A stretch of DNA of 64,000 nt from Streptomyces sp. SID12501 (GCF_010550245.1 NZ_JAAGLU010000012.1:62001-126000), one strand, 5' to 3'. Counted from the first letter of the stretch, positions 51,021 through 59,873 are shown. Notes: generated by a model not told the origin, from the sequence alone. Program-made: numbers and translations.

Positions 51021-52736
51021 GTGGCCATGCGATTCGTCAGGACGGAACCCGTCGAGGGGATGACCCGCCCGTACGCCCGGCGCTGGTGGGCGCTCCTCGT
51101 GCTCTGCCTGAGCCTGCTGATCATCGTGATGGCGAACACCGCCCTCACCGTCGCCGCCCCCGACATGACCCAGGACCTGGGCCTGTCCAGCGCCGACCTC
51201 CAGTGGGTGATCGACGGCTACACCGTCCCGTACGCGGCGCTGATGCTGCTGCTCGGCGCGATCGGCGACAAGTACAGCCGCCGTGGGGCGCTCGTCCTCG
51301 GCCTGGTCGTCTTCGGCGCCGGGTCGGTCGCGGGCTCGCTGGTCGACTCGGCCACCGGGGTCATCGCGGCCCGTGCCGTCATGGGCGTGGGCGCGGCGCT
51401 GATCATGCCCGCGACACTCTCCCTCCTCGCCGCGACCTTCCCGCGCGCCGAACGCGCCAAGGCGATCACCCTGTGGACCGCCACCGCAGGCCTCGCCATC
51501 GCGGCTGGCCCGCTGGTCGCGGGCGCGCTGCTGGAGGACCACGGCTGGGCCTCGACGTTCCTGATCAACGTGCCGATCGCCGTGCTCGCGATCATCGGCG
51601 CCTTCGTCCTCGTACCGCCGTCCAAGGCGGGCCACCACGACCGGATCGACTACGTCGGCGGCCTGCTGTCCGTGGTGTGGATCGGCGCGCTGGTCTACAT
51701 GATCATCGAAGGGCCGCACTTCGGCTGGGGCCTCAAGGCGGTCACGGCGGCGGTCGCCGCGGGCCTCGGCCTTGTCCTCTTCGTCGTATGGGAACTGCGC
51801 CACCCGCGCCCGGTCCTCGACGTACGCCGCTTCACACAGCGCCGGTTCGCGGGCTCGAACCTCGCGGTCGCCCTGTTCTTCCTGGCGGTCTTCGGCGCGT
51901 TCTACTACCTCACGCAGCACCTCCAGTTCGTGCTCGGCTACGACGCCCTGGACACCGGCCTGCGCATGCTGCCGCTGGCGGGCGCGGTCTTCGCCGGCTC
52001 GGCCCTCACCGGCTACTTCACCCCGCGCGTCGGCATGAAGGTCACGGTCACGGCGGGCATGGTCGGCGGTACGGCGGCCCTCGCGCTGCTCTCGCAGGTG
52101 AACTCCGGTTCGTCGTACGGGACTTTCGTCGCCCCTCTCGTCGTCCTCGGCCTCGCGATCGGCCTCGCGCTCTCCCCGTGCACGGACGCGATCATGGGGG
52201 CGTTCCCCGAGGCCGAACTGGGCGTCGGCGGGGCGGTGAACGACACCTCGCTGGAACTCGGCGGCTCACTCGGCATCGCGATCCTCGGCTCACTGCTCTC
52301 CACGTCGTACGCCTCCCACCTCACCGACGCGACGAACGGCAGCAAGCTGCCGGCGGGCGCGCTGAGTTCGGCCCAGGACTCGGTCGGCGCGGGCTACCAG
52401 GTGGCCCGGACGATCGGCGCACAGGCCCGGCAGCTCGCGGCACAGGCATCGCAGGCGGCGAGCGCGGGGAAGACCGGGCAGGCGGCCGAGTTGAAGGCGC
52501 AGGCGACTCAACTCGCCCAGGGGGCGCGGCAGATGGCAGACGCGGTCGGCTCGTCCTTCTCGGACGCGGTGGCCCACACGAGCCTGATCGGGGCGGTGAT
52601 CCTGGGGGTGGGGACGGTACTGGTCGCTGTTCTGCTGCCGGGGAAGGGGCGCGGGCAGGAGGAGGCGGAGCAGACGGGTACCGAAGTCCCCGCGGACCCG
52701 GCCGACCTGCCCGAGCTCACACATACGGGCCGATGA
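51021..52736 (+). CDS. DHA2-type MFS multidrug exporter
   Basis: This 571-residue, 14-helix proton antiporter is of the EmrB/QacA (DHA2) type. Its features are IVMANTALTVAAPDMTQDLGLSSADLQWVIDGYTVPYAAL, motif A GAIGDKYSRRGAL, and motif C GPLVAGALLEDHGWASTFLINVPIA. An Ala/Gln-rich helical insertion (~455-505; AQARQLAAQASQ) lies between the last two helices, outside the membrane. AGGAAGG supports the GTG start. Substrates are likely hydrophobic drugs; the divergent TetR gene makes it inducible. Confidence 0.94.
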   Translation: MAMRFVRTEPVEGMTRPYARRWWALLVLCLSLLIIVMANTALTVAAPDMTQDLGLSSADLQWVIDGYTVPYAALMLLLGAIGDKYSRRGALVLGLVVFGAGSVAGSLVDSATGVIAARAVMGVGAALIMPATLSLLAATFPRAERAKAITLWTATAGLAIAAGPLVAGALLEDHGWASTFLINVPIAVLAIIGAFVLVPPSKAGHHDRIDYVGGLLSVVWIGALVYMIIEGPHFGWGLKAVTAAVAAGLGLVLFVVWELRHPRPVLDVRRFTQRRFAGSNLAVALFFLAVFGAFYYLTQHLQFVLGYDALDTGLRMLPLAGAVFAGSALTGYFTPRVGMKVTVTAGMVGGTAALALLSQVNSGSSYGTFVAPLVVLGLAIGLALSPCTDAIMGAFPEAELGVGGAVNDTSLELGGSLGIAILGSLLSTSYASHLTDATNGSKLPAGALSSAQDSVGAGYQVARTIGAQARQLAAQASQAASAGKTGQAAELKAQATQLAQGARQMADAVGSSFSDAVAHTSLIGAVILGVGTVLVAVLLPGKGRGQEEAEQTGTEVPADPADLPELTHTGR

Positions 52737-52781
52737 GCTGCGCTGCCGCTTTCGGCAGCCCGGGTTCTTGTTTCCCACCCG

Positions 52782-52828
52782 CCCACCCCTGCCTCCAGCC
52801 CGTCTGGGGCGGAGCCCCCAGGGGTGGG
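52782..52828. terminator. hairpin between convergent MFS and ASCH genes
   Basis: CCCACCCCTG pairs with CAGGGGTGGG across a 27-base loop that itself contains the GGGGCGGAGCCCC element common in Streptomyces intergenic DNA. It lies between the two convergent stops. Confidence 0.6.
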
Positions 52829-52857
52829 ACGGGCAGGCGCGGGCGGGGGCGAGAACC

Positions 52858-53325
52858 TCAAGGCCTGAGGTCGGTCACGAGGCGGAATCGTTCGAGTACC
52901 GCCGGTGTCGCGTCGTCCACGGTGAACCCGGGGTCCCCGAGCGCCGCCCGCATCTCCGAGCTGTGCCAGAACCGCTCGTGACCGGCCCGCCACGCGGCCA
53001 CGTCCGCATAGCCCTCGCCCTCGTCGAGCGCGTGGGCGAGATCCACCTCGGCCAGCGGAACCACTCGTACGCCCGTGACCTCGATGATCCCGACCGGCCG
53101 GTCCTCGGAGTCGACGACCACCGAACGGCTCCCGGCCTCCGGCAGAGCCTCACCCTCGTGCTCGTAGTCGACGACGAGCCCGGTCGTGGACGTCTTCGAA
53201 CCGTCGAGAATCGCGGCGACGAGCTGGTCGCGGAGCGGACCGGGAAAGGCGAACTCGGCCTTGGGCAGCCCCTCGGGCGTCGGAGGGCTCGCCGTCTGAG
53301 GCGGCTGCTGCTCGGGGGTCGTCAT
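52858..53325 (-). CDS. ASCH-domain protein
   Basis: This 155-residue protein has an ASCH domain (PUA-like beta barrel, ~25-150) and carries FPGPLRDQLVAAILDGSKTSTTGLV, which resembles the GxKxxT signature of the family. It also has the C-terminal ...AALGDPGFTVDDATPAVLERFRLVTDL. ASCH proteins are thought to bind RNA, and some cleave N4-acetylcytidine; function here is unproven. It starts at the ATG at 53325. The proline/glutamine-rich N-terminus is probably disordered. Confidence 0.88.
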   Translation of the reverse strand: MTTPEQQPPQTASPPTPEGLPKAEFAFPGPLRDQLVAAILDGSKTSTTGLVVDYEHEGEALPEAGSRSVVVDSEDRPVGIIEVTGVRVVPLAEVDLAHALDEGEGYADVAAWRAGHERFWHSSEMRAALGDPGFTVDDATPAVLERFRLVTDLRP

Positions 53326-53404
53326 GGCGTCACGGTAGAGGCCGGCTCCCCTTCCAAGCATGCCGATTTCCCGCGGGCCCGCTATGTGCCGTACCGCACG
53401 TCAC

Positions 53405-54412
53405 CTACCCGTCCCCGCCCTCGCGCTTCCCCACCTCCGCCCCGAGCGTCTCGGCGACAGCCCGGGGCAGCCACTCCTGGACATGGCCGAAGGTGAAACC
53501 GAGCCCGGTGGCCCGGGAGTTGTCCATGCCGTACGAGCGCGAGAAGGAGAACGGGGAGACCTTGCCGACGTCGACGTTCTGGAAGACGGTCCGGCCGTTC
53601 GGGATGTGCCGGGCCACGGCCGCGCACAACTCCTCGGTGGTCAGCAGGCCGTGGGAGGCGGCGTTGACCGGCCCGGTGAAGTTCTCGCCCACCGCCCAGA
53701 ACAGGAAGTCGGCGATCTCCTCGACGTGGATGTAGGTCGCGGGCCGGTTCTCGGTCGGTACGGCTATCGGTGCGCCGCTACGGATGCGCTGGGCATAGTG
53801 GTCGAGCCTGCCGGTGAAGTCGTCGTCCCCGCCGAGGACATGGGCCACGCGTACGGCGGTGTACGGAAACGGAAACCCCGTACCGCCGGCCGCAGTGTCG
53901 CCGGATTCATCGGTGGCATCGTTGTCGTCGGCGTCGGTGGACGCGAAGACCGCTTCGGCCTGGCGCTTGCCCTCGCCGTAGTGCGTCTCGCGGAACTCCG
54001 GCTTGTGCCAGGGGAGTTCGAGCCGGACGGGGATGGTACGCGGATCGACGGCGTCCTCGCGCACGGGGACGACGGTGTCCTCGTAGACGAGGGAGTCCTC
54101 GTACTCGTACACCTCGATCGTGGACGTCATCACATAGCGGCGGGTACGGCCGCCGGCGAAGGCGCGCCGGGCGATCGCCGCCTGGCGGGGCGTGTAGCAG
54201 ACCTGGTCGACGACGGCGTCGAAGGCACGGTCACCGAGAGCGGAATTCAGGGCGGCCTCGTCGTCGCGGTCGGCGACTAGGTGAATTGCCCCGGCGGGCG
54301 GTGAAGCGGAACCCCGATTGAGCACGGTGACACGGTCTCCGGCGGCGATCAGCCGGCCGAGGACCCGTTTTCCGAAATAGCGATTACCGCCGATGACCAA
54401 TACGTCACGCAT
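53405..54412 (-). CDS. NAD-dependent epimerase/dehydratase (extended SDR)
   Basis: This 335-residue Rossmann protein has the nucleotide-binding LVIGGNRYFGKRVLGRLIAAGDRVTVLNRG at the N-terminus. The pattern GGNRYFGK instead of the usual GxxGxxG is shared with the CSP41/isoflavone-reductase-like SDRs of actinobacteria. A Tyr-containing ETHYGEGKRQAE (YxxxK) supplies the catalytic pair, and AVRVAHVLGG and PATYIHVEEIADFLFWAV follow. Substrate unknown. It is divergent from the Lrp gene. Confidence 0.88.
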   Translation of the reverse strand: MRDVLVIGGNRYFGKRVLGRLIAAGDRVTVLNRGSASPPAGAIHLVADRDDEAALNSALGDRAFDAVVDQVCYTPRQAAIARRAFAGGRTRRYVMTSTIEVYEYEDSLVYEDTVVPVREDAVDPRTIPVRLELPWHKPEFRETHYGEGKRQAEAVFASTDADDNDATDESGDTAAGGTGFPFPYTAVRVAHVLGGDDDFTGRLDHYAQRIRSGAPIAVPTENRPATYIHVEEIADFLFWAVGENFTGPVNAASHGLLTTEELCAAVARHIPNGRTVFQNVDVGKVSPFSFSRSYGMDNSRATGLGFTFGHVQEWLPRAVAETLGAEVGKREGGDG

Positions 54413-54435
54413 GACGTCCCCTCCCCGTTGTGGAC

Positions 54436-54463
54436 CTTGCGATCATAATTGTCCCGGCGCAAG
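54436..54463. promoter_or_regulatory. CTTGCG-N16-CGCAAG inverted repeat
   Basis: Perfect 6-bp arms with 22-base centre spacing (two helical turns) lie between the divergent SDR and Lrp genes, flanking an A/T-rich GATCATAATT. It is a candidate Lrp-type or autoregulatory site; the evidence is only the symmetry and position. Confidence 0.3.
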
Positions 54464-54485
54464 AGTGAGTTCTGAAGGGGGAGTC

Positions 54486-55001
54486 ATGGGACATCCGGCC
54501 GGAGTACCGAAAGAACCACGGAAGTCGCGAGCCGCCGCCGACGAAACGTCGGCGGCCTTCGACGCGTTGGACCGGCAGATCCTGGAGCTCCTCCAGACCG
54601 ACGGCCGGATCAAGCTGAGCGAGCTGGGCAGGCGCGTGCGGCTGAGTCCCGCGGCGGTCACGGAGCGAGTACGCCGGCTGGAGTCGGCGGGCGCGATCAC
54701 CGGATACGGCGCCCGTGTCGCCCCCTCGCGCCTCGGCTACGGCATCCAGGCCTTCATCCGGGTCAATCCGCACGGCGGCTACACCCTCAAGCACCCCAGG
54801 ACCCTGGAGCTGCTCGCCCGCCCCGAGATCACCGAGGCGCACCACGTGGTCGGCGAGGACTGCTGGATCCTCAAGGTGGCCGTGGAGAACACGGTCCACC
54901 TGGAGGACGTCCTCGAACAGACGTCGGCGCTGGGCCGGACGACGACGTCGATCGTCCTGTCGTCCCCGGTGGAGGGGAAGCCACTGCTGCCCCCGGGGTG
55001 A
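54486..55001 (+). CDS. Lrp/AsnC-family regulator
   Basis: This 171-residue protein has an N-terminal helix-turn-helix (LDRQILELLQTDGRIKLSELGRRVRLSPAAVTERVRRLESAG, ~25-65) and a C-terminal RAM ligand domain (GYGIQAFIRVNPHGGY, EAHHVVGEDCWILKVAVENTVHLEDVL). GAAGGGGGA precedes the ATG at 54486. It is divergent from the SDR gene, a likely target. The amino-acid ligand is unknown. Confidence 0.92.
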   Translation: MGHPAGVPKEPRKSRAAADETSAAFDALDRQILELLQTDGRIKLSELGRRVRLSPAAVTERVRRLESAGAITGYGARVAPSRLGYGIQAFIRVNPHGGYTLKHPRTLELLARPEITEAHHVVGEDCWILKVAVENTVHLEDVLEQTSALGRTTTSIVLSSPVEGKPLLPPG

Positions 55002-55040
55002 GCCGGCCGACCGGGCCGTGCCGGGCCGGGCCCAGTCTTG

Positions 55041-55060
55041 CCTTGACGTCGGCGTCAAGG
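55041..55060. promoter_or_regulatory. MerR-type operator, CCTTGACG-TCGG-CGTCAAGG
   Basis: A perfect 8-bp inverted repeat sits between TTGCCT (55038-55043) and TACGTT (55063-55068), which are 19 bases apart, the long spacer typical of MerR-activated promoters. Transcription would start near 55075, so the MerR message is probably leaderless. Confidence 0.7.
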
Positions 55061-55075
55061 ACTACGTTCGTACGT

Positions 55076-55516
55076 ATGCGAATCGGCATGCGAATCGGAG
55101 AGCTGGCGGCGCGGGTCGGGACCACCACACGGACCCTGCGGTACTACGAGTCGCGGGGGCTGCTGCCCGCGCGGCGCACGGACAACGGCTACCGCGCCTA
55201 CGACGAGGACGACCTGAAGCTGCTCCGGCAGATCAGGACGCTCCAGGACTTCGGGTTCGACCTGGAGGAGACGCGGCCCTTCGTGGACTGCCTGCGGGCG
55301 GGCCACCCGGAGGGCGACTCCTGCCCCGCGTCACTCGCCGTCTACCGCCGCAAGCTGGACGAACTCGACGCGCTGATCGGCGAGTTGCAGTCGGTACGGG
55401 CGAAGGTCGGCGAACAGCTGACGCGGGCCGAGCAGGCGCGCGACGAGTTGGCGGCCGAGGCGACGGTTCCGGGCGGTCCGGAACCGGCATGCGAATGGGG
55501 AGGACGAACACGATGA
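55076..55516 (+). CDS. MerR-family regulator coupled to thioredoxin
   Basis: This 146-residue MerR protein has the winged-helix at residues 5-72 (MRIGELAARVGTTTRTLRYYESRGLLPARRTDNGYRAYDEDDL). A dimerisation helix (AVYRRKLDELDALIGELQSV) follows. Two cysteines, C72 in FVDCLRAGH and C83 in GDSCPASL, flank the helix start and could sense metal or disulphide stress. The ATG at 55076 sits at the end of the leaderless promoter. The stop overlaps the thioredoxin start by four bases. Confidence 0.9.
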   Translation: MRIGMRIGELAARVGTTTRTLRYYESRGLLPARRTDNGYRAYDEDDLKLLRQIRTLQDFGFDLEETRPFVDCLRAGHPEGDSCPASLAVYRRKLDELDALIGELQSVRAKVGEQLTRAEQARDELAAEATVPGGPEPACEWGGRTR

Positions 55517-55845
55517 TCAGGGCAGCGGGCGTGGCCGAGGTGACGGACGCGGACTTCGAGGCGGAGGTGATCGGAGCGGAGTTGCCGGTCCTGGTGGAGT
55601 TCACGGCCGACTGGTGCCCACCGTGCCGCCAGATGGCCCCGGTACTGAGCAGCCTCGCGGCGGAGGAGTCCGACCGCCTGAAGGTGGTCCAGCTGAACGT
55701 GGACACCAATCCGCTGACGACCAACGCCTACCGGGTCCTGTCCATGCCGACGTTCATGGTTTTCCGGGGCGGAGAGCCGGTGCGGTCGATGGTGGGGGCC
55801 CGACCGAAAAGGCGGTTGCTGGAGGAGCTGTCCGACGTACTCTGA
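55513..55845 (+). CDS. thioredoxin
   Basis: This 110-residue thioredoxin has the active site WCPPC at 34-38 and cis-Pro in SMPTFMVFRGGEPV. GGGGAGGA nine bases upstream supports the ATG at 55513, which overlaps the MerR stop (ATGA). The WCPPC sequence is a variant of the usual WCGPC and would be expected to alter redox potential. It is probably regulated by the coupled MerR protein. Confidence 0.93.
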   Translation: MIRAAGVAEVTDADFEAEVIGAELPVLVEFTADWCPPCRQMAPVLSSLAAEESDRLKVVQLNVDTNPLTTNAYRVLSMPTFMVFRGGEPVRSMVGARPKRRLLEELSDVL

Positions 55846-55868
55846 CGCACTCCGAGCCGCAGACGAAG

Positions 55869-55908
55869 AAAGAAATCCCCCGAGCGATTGCGCTCGGGGG
55901 ATTTCTTT
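55869..55908 (+). terminator. classic terminator after the thioredoxin gene
   Basis: An 18-bp perfect stem, including A/T-rich outer pairs (AAAGAAATCCCCCGAGCG), with a 4-base ATTG loop, ends in TTTCTTT. It is the most canonical intrinsic terminator in the window. Confidence 0.9.
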
Positions 55909-55991
55909 GCGTATATTCAATGGTTCGCGACTTTGTTGTAATTGGGTCGCGACAAGTTCAATGAGCAGAGTATATCCGAGCGGGAGCGGAA

Positions 55992-58268
55992 TTGTCAAAC
56001 AGGGGCGCAAACACGGAATCAACTCGCGATGAATTGCGGATTGAGCAGGAATTCGTCGACGGGCTCTACACCCGCGTCGACGCCTTGCGCGGCGACACCG
56101 AGCACTCCGTCACGGACGCGCTCGCGCAGGGCAGTACGCCGATGCAGGCCCGGCTTGAACGGGACGTGCTCGTCGCCGAGCGGTCCGGGCTGCTTGCCGC
56201 GCTGAACGCCGTCGACGGTTCGCTCTGCTTCGGGCGGATCGATCTCACCTCCGGTGTCACCCACCACATCGGCCGTATCGGACTGCGCGCCGACGACGCG
56301 GAGCGCACCCCGATGCTCATCGACTGGCGGGCCGAGGTCGCCCGGCCCTTCTATCTCGCCACCGGGCACACCACGATGGGGCTGCGCCGGCGGCGGCACA
56401 TCACTACGGACGGGCGGCACGTCACCGGACTCCACGACGAGATCCTCGACCTCGGGGACCGGACGCGCACCGGCTACGAGGACCCCTCCGGCGACGCGGT
56501 GCTGCTCGCCGCGCTCGACTCCGCCCGCACCGGCCGGATGCACGACATCGTGCAGACCATCCAGGCCGAACAGGACGAGATCATCCGTGCCCCGCACCGA
56601 GGTGTGCTGGTGGTGGAGGGCGGGCCCGGCACCGGCAAGACCGCCGTCGCGCTGCACCGGGCCGCCTACCTGCTCTACGAACACCGTGAACTCCTCGCCA
56701 AGCGAGCCGTGTTGATCGTCGGGCCCAACCCCGCCTTCCTCGGCTACATCGGCGAGGTGCTGCCCTCGCTCGGCGAGACCGGTGTGCTGCTGGCGACCGT
56801 CGGCGAGCTGTTCCCGGGCGTGAAGGCCACCGCCGCCGACACGCCCGAAGCCGCTGTGGTCAAGGGGCGGGCCGGGATGGCCGACGTGCTGGCAGCCGTC
56901 GTACGGGACCGGCAGGGGCTGCCCGACCCCGTCATCGCCATCGAGCACGACCGGGACGTCCTCATGCTCGACGCCGGGTTGGTGAGCATGGCGCGGGAGC
57001 GCACGCGCGAGGCGAAGCTGCCGCACAACGTCGCGCGCGAACACTTCGAGGGGCACATCCTCAACACGCTGACCGAGATGCTGGCGGAGCGGATCGGCAC
57101 CGACCCGTACGACGGCAGCAATCTCCTCGACCCCAGCGACATCACCCAGATCCGCGACGATCTGGCCGACAACCGCGAAGTCTGGGCCGCCATCGACCAG
57201 TTGTGGCCCCGCGTCACCCCGCGGCGGCTGGTCGCGGACTTCCTCGCCGCACCCGAGGGGTACGTGTCGGAGGCCGACGCCGATGCCATTCGGCGGCCCG
57301 TCACCCGGGCCTGGACCAAGGCGGACGTACCGCTGCTCGACGAGGCGGCGGAGCTGCTCGGTGCGGACGACCGGGTCGCCCGGGCGCGGGCGGAGCGCGA
57401 GCGCAGCAGCCAAGTCGAGTACGCGCAGGGTGTGCTGGACGTTTCGTACGCCTCCCGGACGTACGAGTTCGAGGACCTGGGGGCGGAGGACTCCGAGATC
57501 CTGTCCGCGCACGACATCATCGACGCGGAGCGGTTCGCCGAGCGGCACGAGGAGGACGACCTGCGCAGCGCCGCCGAACGGGCGGCGGCCGACCGGACCT
57601 GGGCGTTCGGGCACATCATCGTCGACGAGGCGCAGGAGTTGTCGCCGATGGCGTGGCGGCTCCTCATGCGGCGCAGCCCGACCCGGTCGATGACCCTGGT
57701 CGGCGATCCCGCGCAGACCGCCGAGCCGGGCGGCGTCGGGGACTGGGCGGACATCCTCGCGCCGTACGTCCAGGGCCGCTGGGAGCATGCCCGGCTGGGC
57801 GTCAACTACCGGACACCGGCCGAGATCATGGACGTGGCGGCGGCCGTGGTGCGGGCGGAGCGGTCGGACTTCGAGCCGCCGAGGTCCGTACGGTCGACCG
57901 GGGTACGGCCGTGGGTGCGGGCCGTCGACGGTGATCTCGCCGATCTCGCGGGAGCCGTGGAGAAGGCCGTCGGTGAGCTGGCGCCCGTCGACGGGCGGCT
58001 CGCCGTGATCGCGCCGCGCGAGCTGCACGGTGAGTTGGCGACTCGGCTGGACGGTGTGGAGGCGGGGGAGGAGCCCGACCTGACGCGGGATGTCGTACTG
58101 CTCGATCCCCGGCAGGCCAAGGGGCTGGAATTCGACTCCGTGCTGCTGGTGGAACCGGGAGCCTTCGGCACGAGTGACCTGTACGTCGCGCTGACCCGGG
58201 CCACTCAGCGCGTCGGCGTGCTGCACCAGGGGGAGTTGCCGGTGGCGCTGTCCGCTCTCGGGATCTGA
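55992..58268 (+). CDS. helR: HelD/HelR-like RNA polymerase-recycling ATPase
   Basis: This 758-residue UvrD-like superfamily 1 ATPase is of the HelD/HelR type that removes stalled RNA polymerase; in some actinomycetes HelR also displaces rifamycins. The N-terminal coiled coil is at ~1-60 (EQEFVDGLYTRVDALR). The family-specific DUF-like domain with GRIDLTSGVTHHIGRIGLR and IDWRAEVARPFYLATG follows. The P-loop is VVEGGPGTGKTAVALHRAAYLLY, and IVDEAQELSPMAWRLLMRR and LVGDPAQTAEPGG are present. The start appears to be a TTG at 55992, with GGGAGCGGA just upstream. I looked for a rifamycin-associated element and saw none, so rifampicin induction is not supported by the sequence here. Confidence 0.9.
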   Translation: MSNRGANTESTRDELRIEQEFVDGLYTRVDALRGDTEHSVTDALAQGSTPMQARLERDVLVAERSGLLAALNAVDGSLCFGRIDLTSGVTHHIGRIGLRADDAERTPMLIDWRAEVARPFYLATGHTTMGLRRRRHITTDGRHVTGLHDEILDLGDRTRTGYEDPSGDAVLLAALDSARTGRMHDIVQTIQAEQDEIIRAPHRGVLVVEGGPGTGKTAVALHRAAYLLYEHRELLAKRAVLIVGPNPAFLGYIGEVLPSLGETGVLLATVGELFPGVKATAADTPEAAVVKGRAGMADVLAAVVRDRQGLPDPVIAIEHDRDVLMLDAGLVSMARERTREAKLPHNVAREHFEGHILNTLTEMLAERIGTDPYDGSNLLDPSDITQIRDDLADNREVWAAIDQLWPRVTPRRLVADFLAAPEGYVSEADADAIRRPVTRAWTKADVPLLDEAAELLGADDRVARARAERERSSQVEYAQGVLDVSYASRTYEFEDLGAEDSEILSAHDIIDAERFAERHEEDDLRSAAERAAADRTWAFGHIIVDEAQELSPMAWRLLMRRSPTRSMTLVGDPAQTAEPGGVGDWADILAPYVQGRWEHARLGVNYRTPAEIMDVAAAVVRAERSDFEPPRSVRSTGVRPWVRAVDGDLADLAGAVEKAVGELAPVDGRLAVIAPRELHGELATRLDGVEAGEEPDLTRDVVLLDPRQAKGLEFDSVLLVEPGAFGTSDLYVALTRATQRVGVLHQGELPVALSALGI

Positions 58269-58371
58269 GGGGACCGGGTGCACCCGGCCCGAACGCGTGA
58301 CGCGTGCACCAAGAGTCACCAAGACGTAACAGTTCGCGCCATGGTCACTGCACGTGCACGGCCGGTGCGGT

Positions 58372-59808
58372 ATGCGTGTGCGTATGGAAGCCCATCCGTT
58401 CACGACCGCACCGGCCGACAGCCCGGCGCTCGAGTCGTTGCCCGTGGAACCGCTGTTGACGTCGGAGTTCGACGCCGACCCGGGCGGGGTCTACGCGCGA
58501 CTTCGGCGCACCTACGGACCCGTGGCGCCGGTGGGGCTGATGGGCGTACCGGTGTGGCTGGTTCTCGACTACCGCGAGGTGCTGGAGGTACTGCGGAACG
58601 AGAGTGTGTGGCGGCGGGACGTGCGGTACTGGAGGGCCAGGGCGCAGGGCCGGCTGCCACCGGACTGGCCGCTGCTCGCGGGCTACGAGGTGCGGCAGAC
58701 GATGTTCATGGACGACGAGGAGCATCTCGCCGCCCGGCACACGCATCATGCGGCGCTGCGGCCGTTCCAGGACGGACGGACCCCGCAGGGCTGGGAGTTG
58801 CGGGCGACGGTCGCGCGGTACGCCGACGAGCTGATCGGGATGCTGGCGGCCGAGTCGGGCACGGCGGGGTTCGTCGACCTCGGGGCGCAGTACACGCGGC
58901 CGTTGCTGCTGATGGTCACCACGAAGCTGTTCGGGTGCCCTGTCGAGCTCGGGGACGAGCTGGTCATGGACCTGTGGCGGATGCTGGACGGCGGGCCGGA
59001 CGCGGGACCGGCGACGGGGCGGGCGCTGGCCGCGATGACGCGGCTGGCCGGGCACCGGCGGGCGCGGCCCGGGGACGACCTGACTTCCTACATGCTGCTG
59101 GCCGACCCGGAGCTGTCGGACGAGCAGTTGGGGCGTGAGCTGTTCATGAACGCGGTGTACCTGAACGACATCACCGGGAACATGGTGCTGAACACGCTGC
59201 TGGAGGTGTTGCGCGGAAACGCGACGGTGCGGCGCAGTCTGTCGGCTGGGCAGCTCGGGGAGACCGTGAACAGGGCGGCGCTGGTGAATCCGCCGGTGGC
59301 CAACATGTGCTTCCGGTTCGCGGCGCGGGATGTGGCGCTGGGGAACTTCTGGATCCGGGGCGGGGACATCGTCTCGCCCTCGGCCGCGGCGGCACACGGG
59401 GACCTGATGGCGATCGGATCGTCTCACCTGGTCGGGGCGACGGTGAGTACGCGGGCGCATCTGGGGTGGGGTGCCGGGCCGCATCAGTGTCCCAGTGCGG
59501 CGCGGGAGTTGGGCGGGATGATCGTGAGTACGGCGGTGGGGCGGATCTTCGACCATCTGGAAAAGGCCGAACTGACCTTGCCGCCGGACCAGTTGCCGTG
59601 GCGGTCGGGGCCGGTGGTGCGGGGGTTGCGGTTGCTGCCGGTTCGCTACGAGTTGAGCGGGCGTGGGGTGGACGGCGGTGTCGGTCCCGGTGCCGGGGGT
59701 TGGCGCGGAGCTTCGAGTGGCGTGGAGGCGGCGTCGGAGTCCGGTGGGGACGGGCAGGTGAAGGGGTTGCTGAGCGCGTTGCGAAGGTTGATGTTCGGGG
59801 GGCGGTGA
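58372..59808 (+). CDS. cytochrome P450 lacking the ExxR motif (CYP157-like)
   Basis: This ~478-residue P450 has the heme loop HLGWGAGPHQCP: Cys ligand in PHQCP, but Trp replaces the usual Phe seven residues before it and Ser follows at +2. The I-helix reads NAVYLNDITGN rather than AGxDTT. The region that should hold ExxR reads VNRAALVNPPV, with neither Glu nor Arg. The C-terminus LPWRSGPVVRGLRLLPVRY and the missing ExxR resemble the CYP157 family of Streptomyces. The start is uncertain: ATGs at 58372 and 58384 have no clear ribosome site. A TGCACGTGCA palindrome lies at 58349-58358. The last ~50 residues are Gly-rich and probably disordered. Confidence 0.88.
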   Translation: MRVRMEAHPFTTAPADSPALESLPVEPLLTSEFDADPGGVYARLRRTYGPVAPVGLMGVPVWLVLDYREVLEVLRNESVWRRDVRYWRARAQGRLPPDWPLLAGYEVRQTMFMDDEEHLAARHTHHAALRPFQDGRTPQGWELRATVARYADELIGMLAAESGTAGFVDLGAQYTRPLLLMVTTKLFGCPVELGDELVMDLWRMLDGGPDAGPATGRALAAMTRLAGHRRARPGDDLTSYMLLADPELSDEQLGRELFMNAVYLNDITGNMVLNTLLEVLRGNATVRRSLSAGQLGETVNRAALVNPPVANMCFRFAARDVALGNFWIRGGDIVSPSAAAAHGDLMAIGSSHLVGATVSTRAHLGWGAGPHQCPSAARELGGMIVSTAVGRIFDHLEKAELTLPPDQLPWRSGPVVRGLRLLPVRYELSGRGVDGGVGPGAGGWRGASSGVEAASESGGDGQVKGLLSALRRLMFGGR

Positions 59809-59855
59809 GACGGGGGTGGGCGGCGGGTTGTCTCGCCCCGCCGCCCACCCCCGTC
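59809..59855. terminator. hairpin between convergent P450 and glgB genes
   Basis: A perfect 19-bp stem (GACGGGGGTGGGCGGCGGG and its complement at 59837-59855, loop 9) begins directly after the P450 stop. It probably serves both convergent genes. Confidence 0.85.
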
Positions 59856-59873
59856 CCATCCCTGGGAGCTGCC

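Noticed and set aside
55921..55991. A possible rifamycin-associated element before the HelR-like gene
   Set aside because: Only a direct TCGCGAC repeat is present; I could not match the known element.
58341..58383. Starting the P450 at the GTG at 58354
   Set aside because: It overlaps the TGCACGTGCA palindrome and has no ribosome site; the ATG at 58372 or 58384 is more likely.
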